A stretch of DNA of 64,000 nucleotides from positions 268,702 through 332,701 of the forward strand of contig PDUO01000013.1 in the NCBI GenBank assembly GCA_003008705.1, in the 5' to 3' direction. The position numbers and the translations under genes were made by a program. How positions within the stretch are numbered: position 1 is the first letter of the stretch; each line of letters opens with the position of its first letter. Shown here one piece after another: positions 34,881-48,000 of the stretch. Origin of the DNA: Pezicula radicicola. Taxonomy: Eukaryota > Ascomycota > Leotiomycetes > Helotiales > Dermateaceae. The notes beneath the pieces are model-generated. The model was not told the origin of the DNA and searched no databases. It was given only the letters and a program-made list of their open reading frames with translations.

Positions 34881-35772
34881 GTTGCGCAAATGCTCCTGTA
34901 TAGTTCTTTTATATTTTGCAAATAGTGATGCCAACCGTGCCAGTGGATCCTATCCGGAGGGCCGAATGTCACTGGTTCGTTCCAAGTCACGGTCGCGGTC
35001 GTCGCAGAAAGAGTGCGCCTACGCCTACGCCTAGCAGACAAACCAAGTTGTAGAATACAGGTTTAGCAGGACTCCCAGAAATTCGTAAGAACTAAGAAAC
35101 ATCCATGGCGATTTTATATATACAAAGAGAGTAATGGTACAAAAGGAGGTGGTAGGTAGGAGGAGGAGGAGGAGGCGGCGGGCGATGGGAGAACAGGAGA
35201 GTAGACTAGTAGTGTTGGTCGTGTTGTGGTGGTGTGAGATATGGAATTGCACTGTTCAGAAATGGAAAAGCGGGGGAAGCTCCAAGCAAAAGATAAAGAT
35301 CGGGGCGCGGAAGCGTTGAGGCCTTGGCACCTCGTTGAGGAAGCCCCCGAGCACACCGACGAAGCTTTTCCTTTTTTTGCTCAGTATGATAAGTACCTAC
35401 CTAATCTCTGATTTATATCTTCAATTCTCCGATCAGATTAACATGATGAATGAGCATAACATAGACTTCCCGTGAATAGCACCAAGCAAAGAATTGACAT
35501 TTTTTACATTGTTCCATTGCACCATTCCTTCTCATCACGTAAATGACGTTTCAATCACGTGTAGATGAGCTACGCTAGGAGAAACGAGAAGCTTCAACAT
35601 GTGCTGACCGCAGCCTCTACCACCCCTCCACCACACGCCCATCGTATCAATACCATTTCATTCAACTAACACGTTCCTTCATTCTAAACGTAGTAGTGTT
35701 GCATTACAGAGCATTGTGTTGGTCGTCTTTCCTTCCTTTCGTAGCCGTCCGCGAGCTACTCGCCTTTCGACC
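34881..35772. promoter_or_regulatory. Divergent promoter region, adk2 / mdm38
   Basis: About 890 bp between the starts of two genes for mitochondrial-type proteins. It includes a purine microsatellite (AGG repeats, 35158-35176) and a C-rich leader before 35773. No specific factor site was assigned. Confidence 0.4.
35158..35176 (+). repeat. AGG/CGG trinucleotide microsatellite
   Basis: Run of AGG units passing into GGCGGCGG within the adk2/mdm38 divergent region. Confidence 0.8.
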
Positions 35773-37492
35773 ATGAGTGCCTCCTCGAGAGTCGTCCGCA
35801 ATGCGGCGCAATCATCCTTCTTGACCGGTCGTAAGTATCATCTACATCTGCTGGATTCCATCGTCACAAGCCAACCATGTGAATACTAACCTTTCAACAG
35901 CTCGCGCATTGCCTCGGTCGTCACTCGGTCCATCCTCTGCATACACCGCATTCCTTCGTCGCAACACCCGAAATCTCCCATCTCAGATGCCAGCGTTGGC
36001 AATTCTGGTTCCTCGCAGAAGTGCGTCTACAGATACACGCACTTCAGGTAATCCTCCGGCTGGCCCTCCTCCAGGATTCAATGTGGACCAAGCTAAGAAA
36101 CCTCTCTCCCAAGGCAAACCCATTGCAGCAAATGCAACTTCGAAAGAAGCTGCTGCAAAGGCCTTGGAGCATGAGGTAGAGAGCGTCCCTATGGACAAAC
36201 CCACAGCTGTGCCAAAGACTGACACAACTGAGGCACTTACACTTTCCGAATTAGCAGGCGCGAAGGAGGTTTCCGTTTCCAAGGATGGCAAGAAGGAGGA
36301 GAAGAAGTTGACGCTTGTGCAAAAGGTCAAAAAGGAGGTTCAGCATTACTGGGATGGAACGAAGTTGCTGGCAACAGAAGTGAAGATCAGTACACGCTTG
36401 GCTGTGAAAATGGCTGCTGGGTACGAGTTGAGTCGACGAGAGCACCGACAATTACAACGAACCGTACAGGACCTTGGCCGGCTGGTACCTTTCTCGGTAT
36501 TCGTTATTGTTCCATTTGCGGAGCTTTTACTTCCGGTTGCTCTTAAACTATTCCCTAACTTACTGCCAAGCACCTACGAAGGACAGAAGTCAAAGGACAC
36601 GAAAGCCACCAATCTGAGAGCGACACGAAAAGAAGTCAGCAACTTTCTCCGCAACACGCTTAAAGAAACAGGTCTTCCCCTGAGTCCGTCAACGGCACAA
36701 AAGGATGAGTTTACAAACTTCTTCCGCAAAGTCCGGGCAACCGGAGAAGCGCCCACTGCTGAGGATGTCATCAAAGTCTGCAAGATCTTTAAGGATGATT
36801 TGACACTGGACAATCTTTCCCGGCCACAGCTCGTCGGAATGTGCAGATACATGAACCTCAACACGTTCGGCACTGACATGATGTTGCGGTACCAAATCCG
36901 TCATCGTATGAGACAGATCAAGCGTGACGATCGCGCCATCAGTTTTGAAGGTGTCGATAGTCTCTCTGTTCCGGAACTGCAAGTTGCCTGCCAGAGCCGC
37001 GGTCTCCGAACTCAAGGCATGTCTCCAGCCCGTCTACGTGAGGATTTGCAGTCTTGGTTGGATCTCCGGCTCAAGTACGGCGTTCCTTCCACGCTATTGG
37101 TTTTGAGCAACGCATTCATGTACGCTCAAGGCAAAGAATCCGAATTTTCGACACAGATTGATGCCCTTACCGGTGTCTTATCTTCCATCCCTGAAGAATT
37201 ATTCCACGAGATTGAGCTTGAGGTTCACAACGCCGAAGGAGCAGCAACTAACAAGCAACGTCTTGAGGTATTGAAGGAGCAACAGGATCTCATTGAGGAA
37301 GAGAACGAGCAAGATGAGGAGAACAAGGAGTCTGGAAGAGCAACTCCGCGTGACGATGAAGATATTGATGAAAAAGAAGAACGAAGAATGGAGGCTGCGA
37401 GTGAAGCCGAGAAGGCACAAGATAATGAGAAGAAAGAGACGGAGAAAGCTGAGGCTGATGCCCAGAAGCAGGAGGAGCCGAGCAAGAAGTAA
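35773..37492 (+). CDS. mdm38: LETM1-domain mitochondrial inner membrane protein (Mdm38)
   Basis: Inner-membrane protein needed for mitochondrial K+/H+ homeostasis and ribosome association (known for Mdm38/LETM1). Exons 35773-35830 and 35901-37492 give 549 residues. The first exon (MSASSRVVRNAAQSSFLTGR) starts an Arg/Ser-rich presequence. HYWDGTKLLATEVKISTRL precedes the membrane segment FSVFVIVPFAELLLPVALKLFP (about 225-246), after which the LETM1 domain runs (NFLRNTLKETG, LSRPQLVGMCRYMNL, RYQIRHRMRQIKRDDRAI, GVDSLSVPELQVACQSRG, LREDLQSWLDLRL). The C-terminus (about 460-549) is an acidic Glu/Lys/Gln coiled-coil. The short first exon is confirmed by exact frame and by the need for a targeting sequence. 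Confidence 0.94.
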
Positions 37493-38097
37493 AACTCTTT
37501 TGTGAGGCCGGTAGATCTGCTAAATTGAATAGGCGTTCATAACCCTTACCTTTTCTTTGTTGTTGTTGTATAGCATCGGTTTGGGGTCTTGTCTGCATGG
37601 AACTTTGGATGGCTGGGAGAAAGGAGGCTCCAATGTTAGCGAAAAGCGAAAAAACTTATAGAAGAAACGCCTCTTAGAATTAAGTCTGAATGATAGTCAA
37701 TTCAGCATTGTAACTTTTGAATAGAAACTAGAAAATGTAATGGAAGCCATACTTCGTATTTGATGAAAAGCCGGGCTAGGTGGCCTAAAAGGGGCAAGAC
37801 AAATCCCACAACTGGTAAGCACTGAAGAACACCATAAGCAATGCAGAACCCCGACCTGCAGAGCATGATCTTTCAGCAACAATACCGAGTCCGGGGTCCG
37901 GAATCCGAAATCCGTAAGTCAGCCCGAAACGAAGTTCTACCGCCGCTTCTCACACTTCGGGTATTTTGAAATATGTTCATTCCGTACCAAAATCGAAACC
38001 AATTCTTATTTCATATCATATTCTCCCTTCCACGATCACAACAAAAAGATAAAGCACCAGAGGTAAAAAAGCAAAACGAAGAAAAATAAAAGAAGCG
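37493..38097. other. 3' flank of mdm38
   Basis: No gene. A tRNA-Ile gene ends the stretch. Confidence 0.6.
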
Positions 38098-38195
38098 TGC
38101 TCACTACCAGGGTCGAACTGGCGACCTTGGCGTATACAACATCCCATAAGGGATTGTTATTAGCACCACGCTCTAACCAACTGAGCTAAGCGAGC
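38098..38195 (-). tRNA. tRNA-Ile(AAT) with 24-nt intron
   Basis: Acceptor GCTCGCT pairs with AGTGAGC, discriminator A; D arm GCTC/GAGC; anticodon stem TGGTG/CGCCA with loop CTAATAA (anticodon AAT); T arm GCCAG-TTCGACC-CTGGT. The intron follows position 37 and can fold on ATCCC/GGGAT. Confidence 0.94.
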
Positions 38196-38761
38196 TTTGT
38201 GGTTTGGTTTGATTTGATTTGTTCAATGAGGGTGAAGAAAGCGTTTTGAAGGAATTGAATTGGTGGGCTTTTTTTGGTTGGGGAGGTGGGGGAGGGTTGA
38301 TGCTTGGTTTGTAGAGATAACTTGGTAGAGGTTGTCTATGAATTTATGGAAGTAGATAATCCCTCCACTATGGACGAGTACCTACAAAATAGGGGGATAC
38401 TGTAGAAATTCTGCATGCTCGTAATGGAATTTACTGTATATGATTTTGAATTTGTCGTTTGTGTATCATTGGGAAAGTGTTATATGTTCTACCAGATATA
38501 TCGGCATAGTCCAATGAACTAACTCAGAAACTCATGGGCACGAGATAGACACACAAGATATAAAATATCAAAACTCCGTTGTGTTATTTGGGTATTGGGT
38601 ATAGTCTCCCTACTGACTAAATGAAGTCTGTCAAAAAACTCCACTAGGTATAGTCTCCCTCTGAAAAAATGCTCATCAAGGAACGCCGAAACCATGCCAA
38701 ATTGAAATCCACTCTTCTTTTCTCATAATCTCATTCCATCAGTCATGTCTTGATTACCTAC
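38196..38761. other. Intergenic, tRNA-Ile to the dioxygenase gene
   Basis: No gene seen. The word GGTATAGTCTCCCT occurs twice (38596 and 38646). Confidence 0.55.
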
Positions 38762-40332
38762 CTACGAGGGGAAATCAACGTTTCGCTCCTGGCAGTACTT
38801 CTCGACCTCTTTAGTCAAAGAGTCTCTCTGCAATGTGGCAGCATCCATAATATCCTGACAGCCTGGCAACTTCCGATCACCAGCCTCCCAGGCATCAACC
38901 ATGGCATCGAGAACAGCGAAGAGCTGGTTGGGTAGCCACGTGACAATTGGACTTCCTCCTGTGGCAACAGGATGATTGGTCTTCTTGAGGATGTACTCAC
39001 GAGTGAAACACCAATGGCGCCAGCGGAAGTCGCGGACTTGGTTGAGTGCGTGTAGGTACAAAGCTGCAGAGGATGGCTGCTGTTGTGCGTACCACTTTAG
39101 GTTGATATCTATGGAGCGGTGCTTGACGTATTCGAGAAACTCCCGGTGGTTTCCTGGGCGGTAGGATCGGAAGTCTTGGAGGATGGAGGTTAGGGGTGTG
39201 TCTGGCATGGTGATGTTCAAGAGGTTGTCGCAAAGTGGGATCTGTGCTCGGTTAGGTATTGTACGATGGCTGAGAATAGGGTAGGAGAACTTACCATGCT
39301 ATCATTAGCACCAGACTCGCCACGGAAAGATAGAGGTTCCTCAGAAACACCTTCGTACACAACGCCATGGGGAAACATGGATTGACTTGTGATGCCAAAG
39401 ATGAAAGTGCGGAAAGAAATGTAATCTCCTGGCTTACTCTTACCCCACATAGCTTGCAACGTGTCAGTTCTATTGCCTTAACATTTAAGGTTTGGGGAAG
39501 GATAGGTGAAGCTGATGACATACTTTCCATAACCTTGTTAACCTTGATCATGCTCTGCACAACTTTGGTCATACCAACGTCAAATGCTTCACGATCATTG
39601 TTGACACATGAATCAAGAGCTGAGACAACACCATCGACAAGAGATCCAGAGTTCTGAACCATATCCACATGGACGAGAACGAATCCGGCTTCAGAAGACT
39701 TTGGGTCAAGACCTTGCTCAAAGGCACGGATCAGACGAAGGTTGTCATACTCAAGACCACGTTGAGGATCTGCAAGTCGATAGTTGAAGAGGGCATAAGA
39801 GCCAGCATACTCCATGAAAGGCTTGAAACCAGCACTACGATTCATTAGCGATGTGATCTAATAGAATGTCTTTGGAGCCAACTTACATCTGAGCACATCT
39901 AGAGATAGGCAACGAGATTACAGATGGTAATGTTTGACGACCAAGTCCATATTCCTCACCCTTCAGGAAGCGTTCGTGGCATGGCTCCAACAGATAGGCC
40001 GAGGCCAAGAATGCGTAATCACGGTAGAGAGCATTCTGGAGAGGAAGGTTATCCTTGTACTTGTCGATGGCGGCCGTGAGATCGGGAAGCTCCTTCAGTA
40101 CAGTCTCACCCAGGGTTGCTGTAGCTAGGAGACCAGGTGTACCATCTGCTTTCTTGATAGGCATACGCGTGAGGATTGACTCCAGAATATCGAACTCAGC
40201 TGGGAGCGAGACGACAGGTTCTTGACGTGGGAGGAAGCCACGCGTTGTTGAGACCATGAAAGCAGGAAGTGTTGTGTCATCTGGCTTCGTGTCATGAAGG
40301 ACTTCGAAGGTACGGGGGCCAGCGGAACCCAT
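38762..40332 (-). CDS. Indoleamine 2,3-dioxygenase (tryptophan to N-formylkynurenine)
   Basis: Heme dioxygenase that opens the indole ring of tryptophan, the first step of the kynurenine route to NAD; it is cytosolic. Exons 40332-39887, 39834-39524, 39452-39295 and 39241-38762 give 464 residues. Diagnostic stretches: GFLPRQEPV near the N-terminus, AYLLEPCHERF, FKPFMEYAGSYALFNY, VNKVMETMWGKSKP, FRTFIFG, SFRGESGANDS (substrate-pocket loop) and YRPGNHREFLEYV with the expected proximal heme His, then RDFRWRHWCFTREYI and a final ATGGSPIVTWLPNQ. It resembles yeast Bna2 and Aspergillus IDO-alpha type proteins; fungi often have several paralogues, so I give no symbol. Confidence 0.93.
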
Positions 40333-41166
40333 GATGAAGAGAGATGAAAAGAGATGGAGAGGGGTGAAAAAAAGATGAGAAAGTAGTGTATGAAGGTCTA
40401 GAAAGTTGGTGGTGTTTGAAGGTGAAGTTGTGGGGTTTGTGATGAAAGGAAGAAGAAGTGAATTTGGAGATTCTGCGAAACTTGGTGTTTATATTGTGCG
40501 TGGCCGGAATAAAATCCGGCCTCTCAGGAAGGGATGACTAGAAAGGGTTTACTCTGCTTGACCACTCGTCAAAAGCCATTGATAAGAGAAAACTCTGTAT
40601 GGCTTGAGCACCACTTGATACGAGAAAGCTGTCCATGTATCCCAGAACTCGCAGCGTTATGGTGTTGTGGTTCAGAAAACGTTAACAACAACAGTACCAA
40701 GGGCAGAAGTACATATAAATACGCTTGGTACGATCTAGATAGAGTAGGTGGCTGGATTCAGGAAACTATCCGCGACGAACTATCTTGGATACAAAATAGA
40801 CTGTATCGTCTTCAATATTCTTTGTTCTTTGTTCTTTGTTCTTTGTTCTGCAAGTGATGCTATGATGTTACAGTGTGATGTTATTCAGAGCAGCAGCTAC
40901 GACAGGGATACCCCAACAGCAATAGGTGCTCTCTGATTCGCCTGGCCGGAAAACACCGCTGTGGGGGAATGCGCCTGTAAAGGGTAGTGTAGGGTGTGAT
41001 ACTGTAGGGGAACCCGAAGAAAACACGGGGCGGTGTATCGGGCTCTCCGCCCACTTTTGGGTTGTAGGCCGCCTGTAGGCCTATGGGCTTCTTCTAGGTG
41101 CATCGCTTGTTGCACATTCTATGACAATCTTCATTCCAATTGCCTTGGTTATCCTATAACAACTAT
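40333..41166. other. 5' region of the dioxygenase gene
   Basis: About 830 bp without a supported gene. It contains a TTTGTTC microsatellite (40821-40848). Confidence 0.55.
40821..40848 (+). repeat. TTTGTTC heptamer microsatellite, four copies
   Basis: Four perfect tandem TTTGTTC units. Confidence 0.9.
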
Positions 41167-42943
41167 CTAGGTACTAGAAGGAGCAGGAAGTGTGACCTTA
41201 AACACCAGCGCCTAATCAACAAATTAGTATGGTGTTTTTCTCAAAGAGTCATGAGACTGTGTTTCAAAGGCACGAAAACAAAGAAAGTTGTTCACCTGAT
41301 TATCCAAGTTATAACCACTGGCATCCGCATATTGGAAAGCGCCACCTTCTAAATATCCATCCTGAGTGATAAAGTCGTCATCGCTCAAACTGAACACGAA
41401 CCACTCATTATCATCGCCATTCAACCCATCAACAGGTACCATTCCAATACTCTCCCACTTCTCATTCAGGAGACCTGAATCCTGGTCTCCACCGTTGTGG
41501 ACTGAGAAACGATTGAGCTGCGTGTTGACATTAAAATCCAGGAAGGAACAGTACGTAGCTGGTGTAATCCCGCTCTTGAGGACACCGTCCGAGGAGGCAA
41601 TAGAGCAATTAGTGCAATCGTAGGTGTCATCCTTGATGTCAGTTGCATTTGCAACATCAAATACATCAATGTGGCGATATACTGAAGTGCTAGATGATTG
41701 GCCATGACCAGCGTTAGAGTCTCGAGATAGGACAAAGAACTGGCTGTCTTGGATATAAAATATTTCAGACTGTGCGGCCACTTTGGGGTTCTTGGATGCT
41801 TTGGCTGTTGGGTCGGTGTAAAATGGTAGTGGGACGACAAATTCCTTCGAGTATTGTGGTGCTGTAGGATCAGATATGTCGTACTCAAGCAAGCGAGCAT
41901 ATCGTTCGGTTTGGCTGGCAAGACCACCTTCTTGGTTAGCTGCAGCTTGAAGCAATGTGTAAAGCGTGTTTCCATCGCTTGTAACGGTAAGCCCCTCGAA
42001 ACCGTGGTTGTTATCTCGGCCAGTTGGATTATCAGCAGGGTAAACATCGTCGCCCGCTCCCATGCTATCGTAGAATGTTGGAGAGTCAGCAGAGAATGAC
42101 TCTGTGCCATTTCTCATCGGAATATAGGCGTCGGGTGGGCGAATGGCAGCAATCATGATGCCCTCCGTATTAAAGCGATACACGTACGGTCCATATTCAT
42201 CGGAGACTATTAACATAGGTCGTTAGTAGTTCCTATTTAAAATAATTCTAAGAACAGCATACTCCAGAAAGTGCCATCAGAATTCAATATGATGCCCTCC
42301 GAGTCAACAGGAATACGTCTTCCCCCAGTGCCGTTGTGACCAAACCCATCGCCAGTATAAGTCGCAACTGGTAGGTCTGGAAAACCAGGGTATGATAGAT
42401 AGCCAATTCCGTCAGCATCAAGGCCGGTACAGGGCGTGCTATCTGGGCCGTAAAAAAGAATGGTCTCGTTGTACGTGAAGAACAGATTATAGCCGGCAGG
42501 ATTGTCGACAGTAGCATTGGGTTGCGGAGTGAATAATATATTAAATTTTTGAACTCGTGGCTGAAAATTCAGAGTTCCCTCAGTATTCCTATACAATAAG
42601 ATTAGAATGACAATGTCGAAGGGGGAGTTGCAAGAGCGAAGCAGAAATATACTTATACTGACCATCCTCTATCCGGCAATGCCCAGAGAACACCGCTATA
42701 GGTCCCATTATCTAGCTTCGTCCACTGCGACCTATCCAAAGCAATGGCACTTCCAATGCCACCAATCGTATCCCCAAACCCATCTCTTGCATTGCCAGGA
42801 ATCAATCCGAAACCAGCAAGTTCCTGATACGTATAAGTCTTATTATTGCAAGTAGTCTGATTAACATAAGAAGTAGAATTACTCTCTGCCACAACAGACA
42901 CAGCAAGCACAACAAGAGTAGTCGTCAACCTGGACAAGAACAT
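41167..42943 (-). CDS. Secreted phytase-like (esterase-like) beta-propeller protein
   Basis: Exons 42943-42663, 42588-42263, 42206-41296 and 41211-41167 give 520 residues. A signal peptide (MFLSRLTTTLVVLAVSVVA) is followed by many Asn-X-Ser/Thr sites. Repeated strands include ARDGFGDTIGGIGSAIAL, GVLWALPDRGWN, DGTFWISDEYGPYVYRF, NHGFEGLTVTSDGNTLYTLLQ and FFVLSRDSNAGHG. This matches the 'esterase-like activity of phytase' family (PF13449), common in secreted fungal proteins. The last 15 codons (ALVFKVTLPAPSST) are restored by a short final intron, without which the frame ends in an unrelated tail. The true substrate is unknown; the family name should not be read as proof of phytate hydrolysis. 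Confidence 0.88.
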
Positions 42944-45061
42944 GACTACAAAATTACCAGAGAAAGAGTCAGAGATGGGGAGGTGAAGAGAAAAAAAAAG
43001 AAGGGCTTTGAAAAGATATAAGGAAAGAGGACCCGCCATCACCAGAAAAGGGAATGTCGTTTCAATACAATAGCTGCCACCCAGGTACTGAACAACAGAG
43101 CCACTCACAGCTCGCAGGAGGCACTTATGACGATCTGCCGTCTTGACTACTTTTCCTTTGCGTGTGTCCTGCAAGCAAGGTGACAAAGTTGATGCTCTAA
43201 ATTGGGAATGATGCTGCACCAGCGACACCAGATATCCAATACTCTCCAATGCCTGAGCACGGTGTCCCTGTCCCTGGACGTTAGTCGAAGCTAGTTCCCT
43301 GACAGGCGCCTCGTCCTGTAGCATTACCATAGCACCTTCCCTAAAGCTTCTAGAAGATGGGGTTGCAAAGAAGCGGCGTACAGCTTTTTGTTGTTCATCA
43401 ACCCATTAAGTGAGGTGCCGGATGAGATGAACTCGAGAGACTGGACGAGACTGGACGAGATTGGATTGTTGTAATCTGTTCAAAACACGTTGTGGTGTTA
43501 TCGAAAATCATTTGCTCCTGTGTGCATCTGGGGCTGGGATCAGCGCTCGGAAAGTCGGCTGGAGAGGTGCATCATAAGATTACCCCTGAAAGCTTGGCTG
43601 AGGGCCACCAAAATAATGGGGAAACAGAGCACGCGGGTAACAAATACAAATACCTAGACTGATGTTGTGATACTAGGATTCATTTTCGGTGGCACAGTAT
43701 CACTGTAAGGTATCCTTGATATAATTCACCTAACTTACCTGTTCAAGTGCATTATTACATCCTTCACTACTAAGTATATCGAAGCGAGGCTTAAAGATCT
43801 AAGTAACTAGATTCAATCAAACTATACAACTCTTCCACAAAGTATCTTAGACTGTGTGCACTAGATGCTAGTCAAATCCTTTATCTAATTTTATAACTGC
43901 TTTATTGCTGATTATATTGTCGGATATCTCTATTATAATTTGTAGCTCTCTGCTATGCTATTTGCTATAAAAAATAACATTCCCATGTGTCGCTCATATA
44001 CTGTAGCTCTCTTTTGGTCTTACAAAATAATACTTCTATATTAAAGACAAGTTTATTTATACGTATTTCCTCTATATTGAGAACCTACAGGTACAATCAA
44101 TATTGCTTTGGTTAATCTTATGCCTGCATCTGATTTTTATTCTAAGAGGCAAGGACTAGCGAAAAACTAAAGAAGTAGTTAGTCGAAAATCCTTCTGAGT
44201 TAACGATAGCATATTTCAATAAACCCCGCGTACTACATAGTGCACAGCCTTCCGCAAAAGGGAAATGTGTGCATAATGCAGCACACTAAGCATAGCTTTG
44301 TGCAATAGTACGTTATGTTGTTCATTGCCTAAAACTTGGCTATAATGGTATCTGTGCAACCTTATTCTTAAAGCGTGAATATAGCATTCGTGCGCTAAGC
44401 CGCTTTTTGGGAAACAAATTCTTAGGTGTTTAAAAGAAGACTTGGTGGCTAGCTGAAAGATCCTAAGGTACCTATGGGATGTATGTTACTTCAATTGCCT
44501 CGTAGTACGAGATTATAGTGAGGATCTCCCAGGGTAACCACTGCTTAGGTCGTCAAGAAAGCCAGCTCAGTCTAAAAGGGCACGTTTCATTGAAAAATCT
44601 TATTGGAAGTTGTCTGTACCAGCATTGCTTTCCCAGCTACATCCAAATCCCCCCTTTCGTTTCTCATAACCCATGCTTTCATCTCCATCGCACCCATCCA
44701 CGCCATAATCCGAATGAGGTATCAAGAAGGCTGCATCCATTTGCAAATGCATGTGTGTCGGATGATTGGAAAACTTACTCTAAACAGAAATCAACTTTTT
44801 AGACAGATATCAACCTCTCCCAGCAAGAAGAACGCCACGGCTCAGTGGCTGTTTCCCTGCAATGTGATATCATCGAGCAAAGGAGAAGAAATTCCCACTA
44901 TCTGCATGGCGAGTGCAGAGGCCACTGCATAGGTAGATGAGAGATTATACGCCGTACAAGCCCCAGCCATCGAACGTATTGCTGGCATTGGGATCCTTAC
45001 TCCCCGCGGGGACATTCTGGGAGTCTGCCGCGGCATAGTCGATCCTCAGCTCTTCCTCGAG
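42944..45061. other. 2.1 kb gene-free block, very AT-rich at 43.7-44.4 kb
   Basis: The first 400 bp should hold the esterase promoter. From about 43700 to 44450 the sequence is strongly AT-rich with TA-dense words and no long frame, as expected for RIP-decayed repeats, though no element was recognised. Frames 44518-44932 look random. Confidence 0.5.
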
Positions 45062-48000
45062 TCATAGCTCATCGTCATCTTCTGCCAGCTCAGAAGGTTT
45101 CAACAGGCCAGAGATCTTGGACAAACGTTCACGCTCTGCTGCCTTCGCGTCCTTCTCCTGTTGCTCCTTTTCTTCGGCATACAGTTCTGTATTGTCTCCT
45201 GAGAATTCCTTCAACTGGATAAGGAAATCGCGAAGATTGAGCTTGAATCGGTCGGTAGAAGCGTTGTGCTCGAATAATCCCTGCACAAATAACTTGATTT
45301 GGGCCCTGTATTACGTTAGAAGGATAATCTATTGTTACAATTTGTTTGGTACTCACGGCTGGAGATTGGGGAAAGCGTTCTGCAACAGGTTTGCAACAAA
45401 GCCTCCCAAGAATTCCTGGTTGCTTGTGCCAGCAGGCGCCTGATCTGGTGTGTAGATCGGACCTTGAATCTTTGGTGTTGTGCCGTCGGCAGGATGAACA
45501 AAGTAGAATAGCCGAGATAACAGCGTTGCCTGAGATTTGAAGCCGGCTTTGTGGTCTGTGTCGGTGAGCACAAAGAAGACATCCTGGAGAATGGGTACGA
45601 AGAATTGTTGGAAGAACGCGTTCGAGGTATTAGCGTCAGTTTCCGCAATGTTAGAAACCAACTCAATACACATATTGAGGCCGGCATATTCAACTTCGCG
45701 GTTATCGTGCTTGCTGGCCCACATGCAGGAATCAATGACAAACTTGAATTGTCTGTTATCAAGCTTGAGGAGAGCTTTGAATAGTCAGTATTTGCTGAGC
45801 AAGAGTGGAAGAGTAGCACATACCTGGGAAGCACTGCAAATTAATGGCTCGAAGAAGTGAAAAGAATTCAACTCGGTGCTCCGGGAATTCGGAAAAGTCC
45901 TTGTTGATCATTTCCAGTGTGCATTCGAAAACATTTTGCATGATGATGGGAACTTGATCCTCCATGAGAGACTATTGTGCTGGAGTCAGTAATGTCTCCT
46001 TATAAAAGCAATAACAGACAACGGCAGCAATACTGTAAAGGAAAGGGGTTGTATCACAGAATATTTTGAGCGATGAGGGGTCCAACGTACAGAGAGCTTG
46101 GTTATGATTGTTGACATGACCTTCAGGACCTCAGCATCACGGGCATTTGGTACGTTACGGTTGTAATCAATAAGGACAGCATCGAGCAGTGCGGGGACGA
46201 TGTTTGTTCGAACCATCTCAAGATCATCAGCTCTTTCGACGTAAGTCTCGATAAGCTTCAAAATTTCCTTCTTGATTGTTCTTAGTCCTCGTACCCGAGG
46301 CATCTTGGTTGCGATTTCGCCTGCAACTGTTAGCGTATTTCCCGAGTCCACTTCACGTCAAGAATAACTTACCATCCCGCTGTACTGCTTCAGATATCAT
46401 CTGGCTGGTCGCTCGGTACATGGATAGCATGTCCAGGTATATACGACCAATCTGAGGGTAGAAGTAGCTTCCCACGGAAGTACAGGTCGAAACATTGGTC
46501 TTCATGACGTTTCCAATGATCTTAATGGTTTCCGCATCTTGCAAGCTTGCAGGATTCTGGTTAGCTTGAGCAATAATAGCATCCCAAGCTGCATTGGGGT
46601 AAGACATCAACTCGGAGATCAACCTCTCCTGGGCATTCTTTTGGGGTTGAGCAGCTATCATATAACCGCATGCTTCGTAGAAAGTATGCACTTGCTGTGG
46701 CGATAAATCGCAAGTGATCTTTCGCATGGTTCTGACAATCTCCTCAATGAAAGGCTCAGTCTCCCCAGGCTGCAGAGCAACAAAGTGTCGCTTGCACTGT
46801 CTAGCAATCTTGATGAACGTATCGCAAGCCATATCCTGAACACCCTCGTGGGACTCGTGCATGAACTCGAACAACTTGTTAACGACTGTCTTCAAGAACT
46901 TCCAGTGCGCCTTCAAGAATCGGGGATATTGACCGACAATATACATGATATTACTGGCAACCACTGCTTTGTTGTCCTTACCTCGCTTCATCTCTGTGAG
47001 ACCGAGAAGGTCCTTGATTACGGTCACAAGGAAGCGCTTTTCGGTCTCCTCGTTCATGGCAAGAGAGATGGAGCCAATAGCCCAGCAGAGGGTGTTGCAG
47101 TTTGCCCATGACCATTCAGTATTGTCAACTTGTCGTGCCAACTTATCTGTCATAATTTGCTCGGTATCCACAACGTCCAGATGGGTAAGGTAAACCAAGC
47201 ACTCTCTGGTAGTCTTGTATAACTGAATAGTGTCGCTCTCCTTCACGAATTCTCTGACAATCTCTCCTTCCTCATTCTCAACGATCAAAACTTCTTCTGG
47301 TCGCACCATCTTTTCAATCATGACGACACGGAGGTTAGAGAGAACTTCGTTGTACTTGTGTTTCCGGAGAGGATAGTTGGCCAAAAGGCTTGGGTTGGGT
47401 GCACCACCACTGGAGAGACCGCCAACTCCCATACCGATCAATGGATTACTATCAGTAATTGGAAGGGATTGCATTTCCTCATACAGTTCCTGAACAAGCT
47501 TGGTCCAGTATTCAAGACAGATCTTGAAGATCTCCCGATCATCAATTTGAGAGATGCGGATAAGGTAGAAATGGGCGTGCGTAAGGAAATCACGGTTGGG
47601 CAAGTTTTCTATGAGCTGTTGATCGAATTAGTATACCGCATATAATAGATCCGGGGCAACACTTACAGCAAGATGAACGCCGAAGAAATTGCAAAGGAAA
47701 AGTGCCAAGTTCTGTATAAATTCCTGGTCTTTTGAGTTACTTGAGCTGTACGTAGTTTTCAGATCTAGGGAGAGGGGAATGATAGTTGAGATGGTTGTCA
47801 AGACTTCTGTGAACATCTTCACAAGTTTCTCATCATATGCATTAGCGTTGTTGGTCTGAAGTCCACCAATCTCAGTCAAGCATTTCAATGTGACGTTTCT
47901 GAACTCGGGCATTTCGAGGAATCGTGTCCGAAGTGTGTCAATGATTGGTGTCTCGAAGATGTATCCGAGAGGAATCCAGTTGAAGAAGCGCAGCAATGTC

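Noticed and set aside
34881..34934. 18-residue N-terminal extension of the adenylate kinase
   Set aside because: Starts with TTG; no ATG in that frame.
44842..45036. Small minus-strand frame downstream of crm1
   Set aside because: Lies in the 3' flank, no motif; the CRM1 protein already ends normally.
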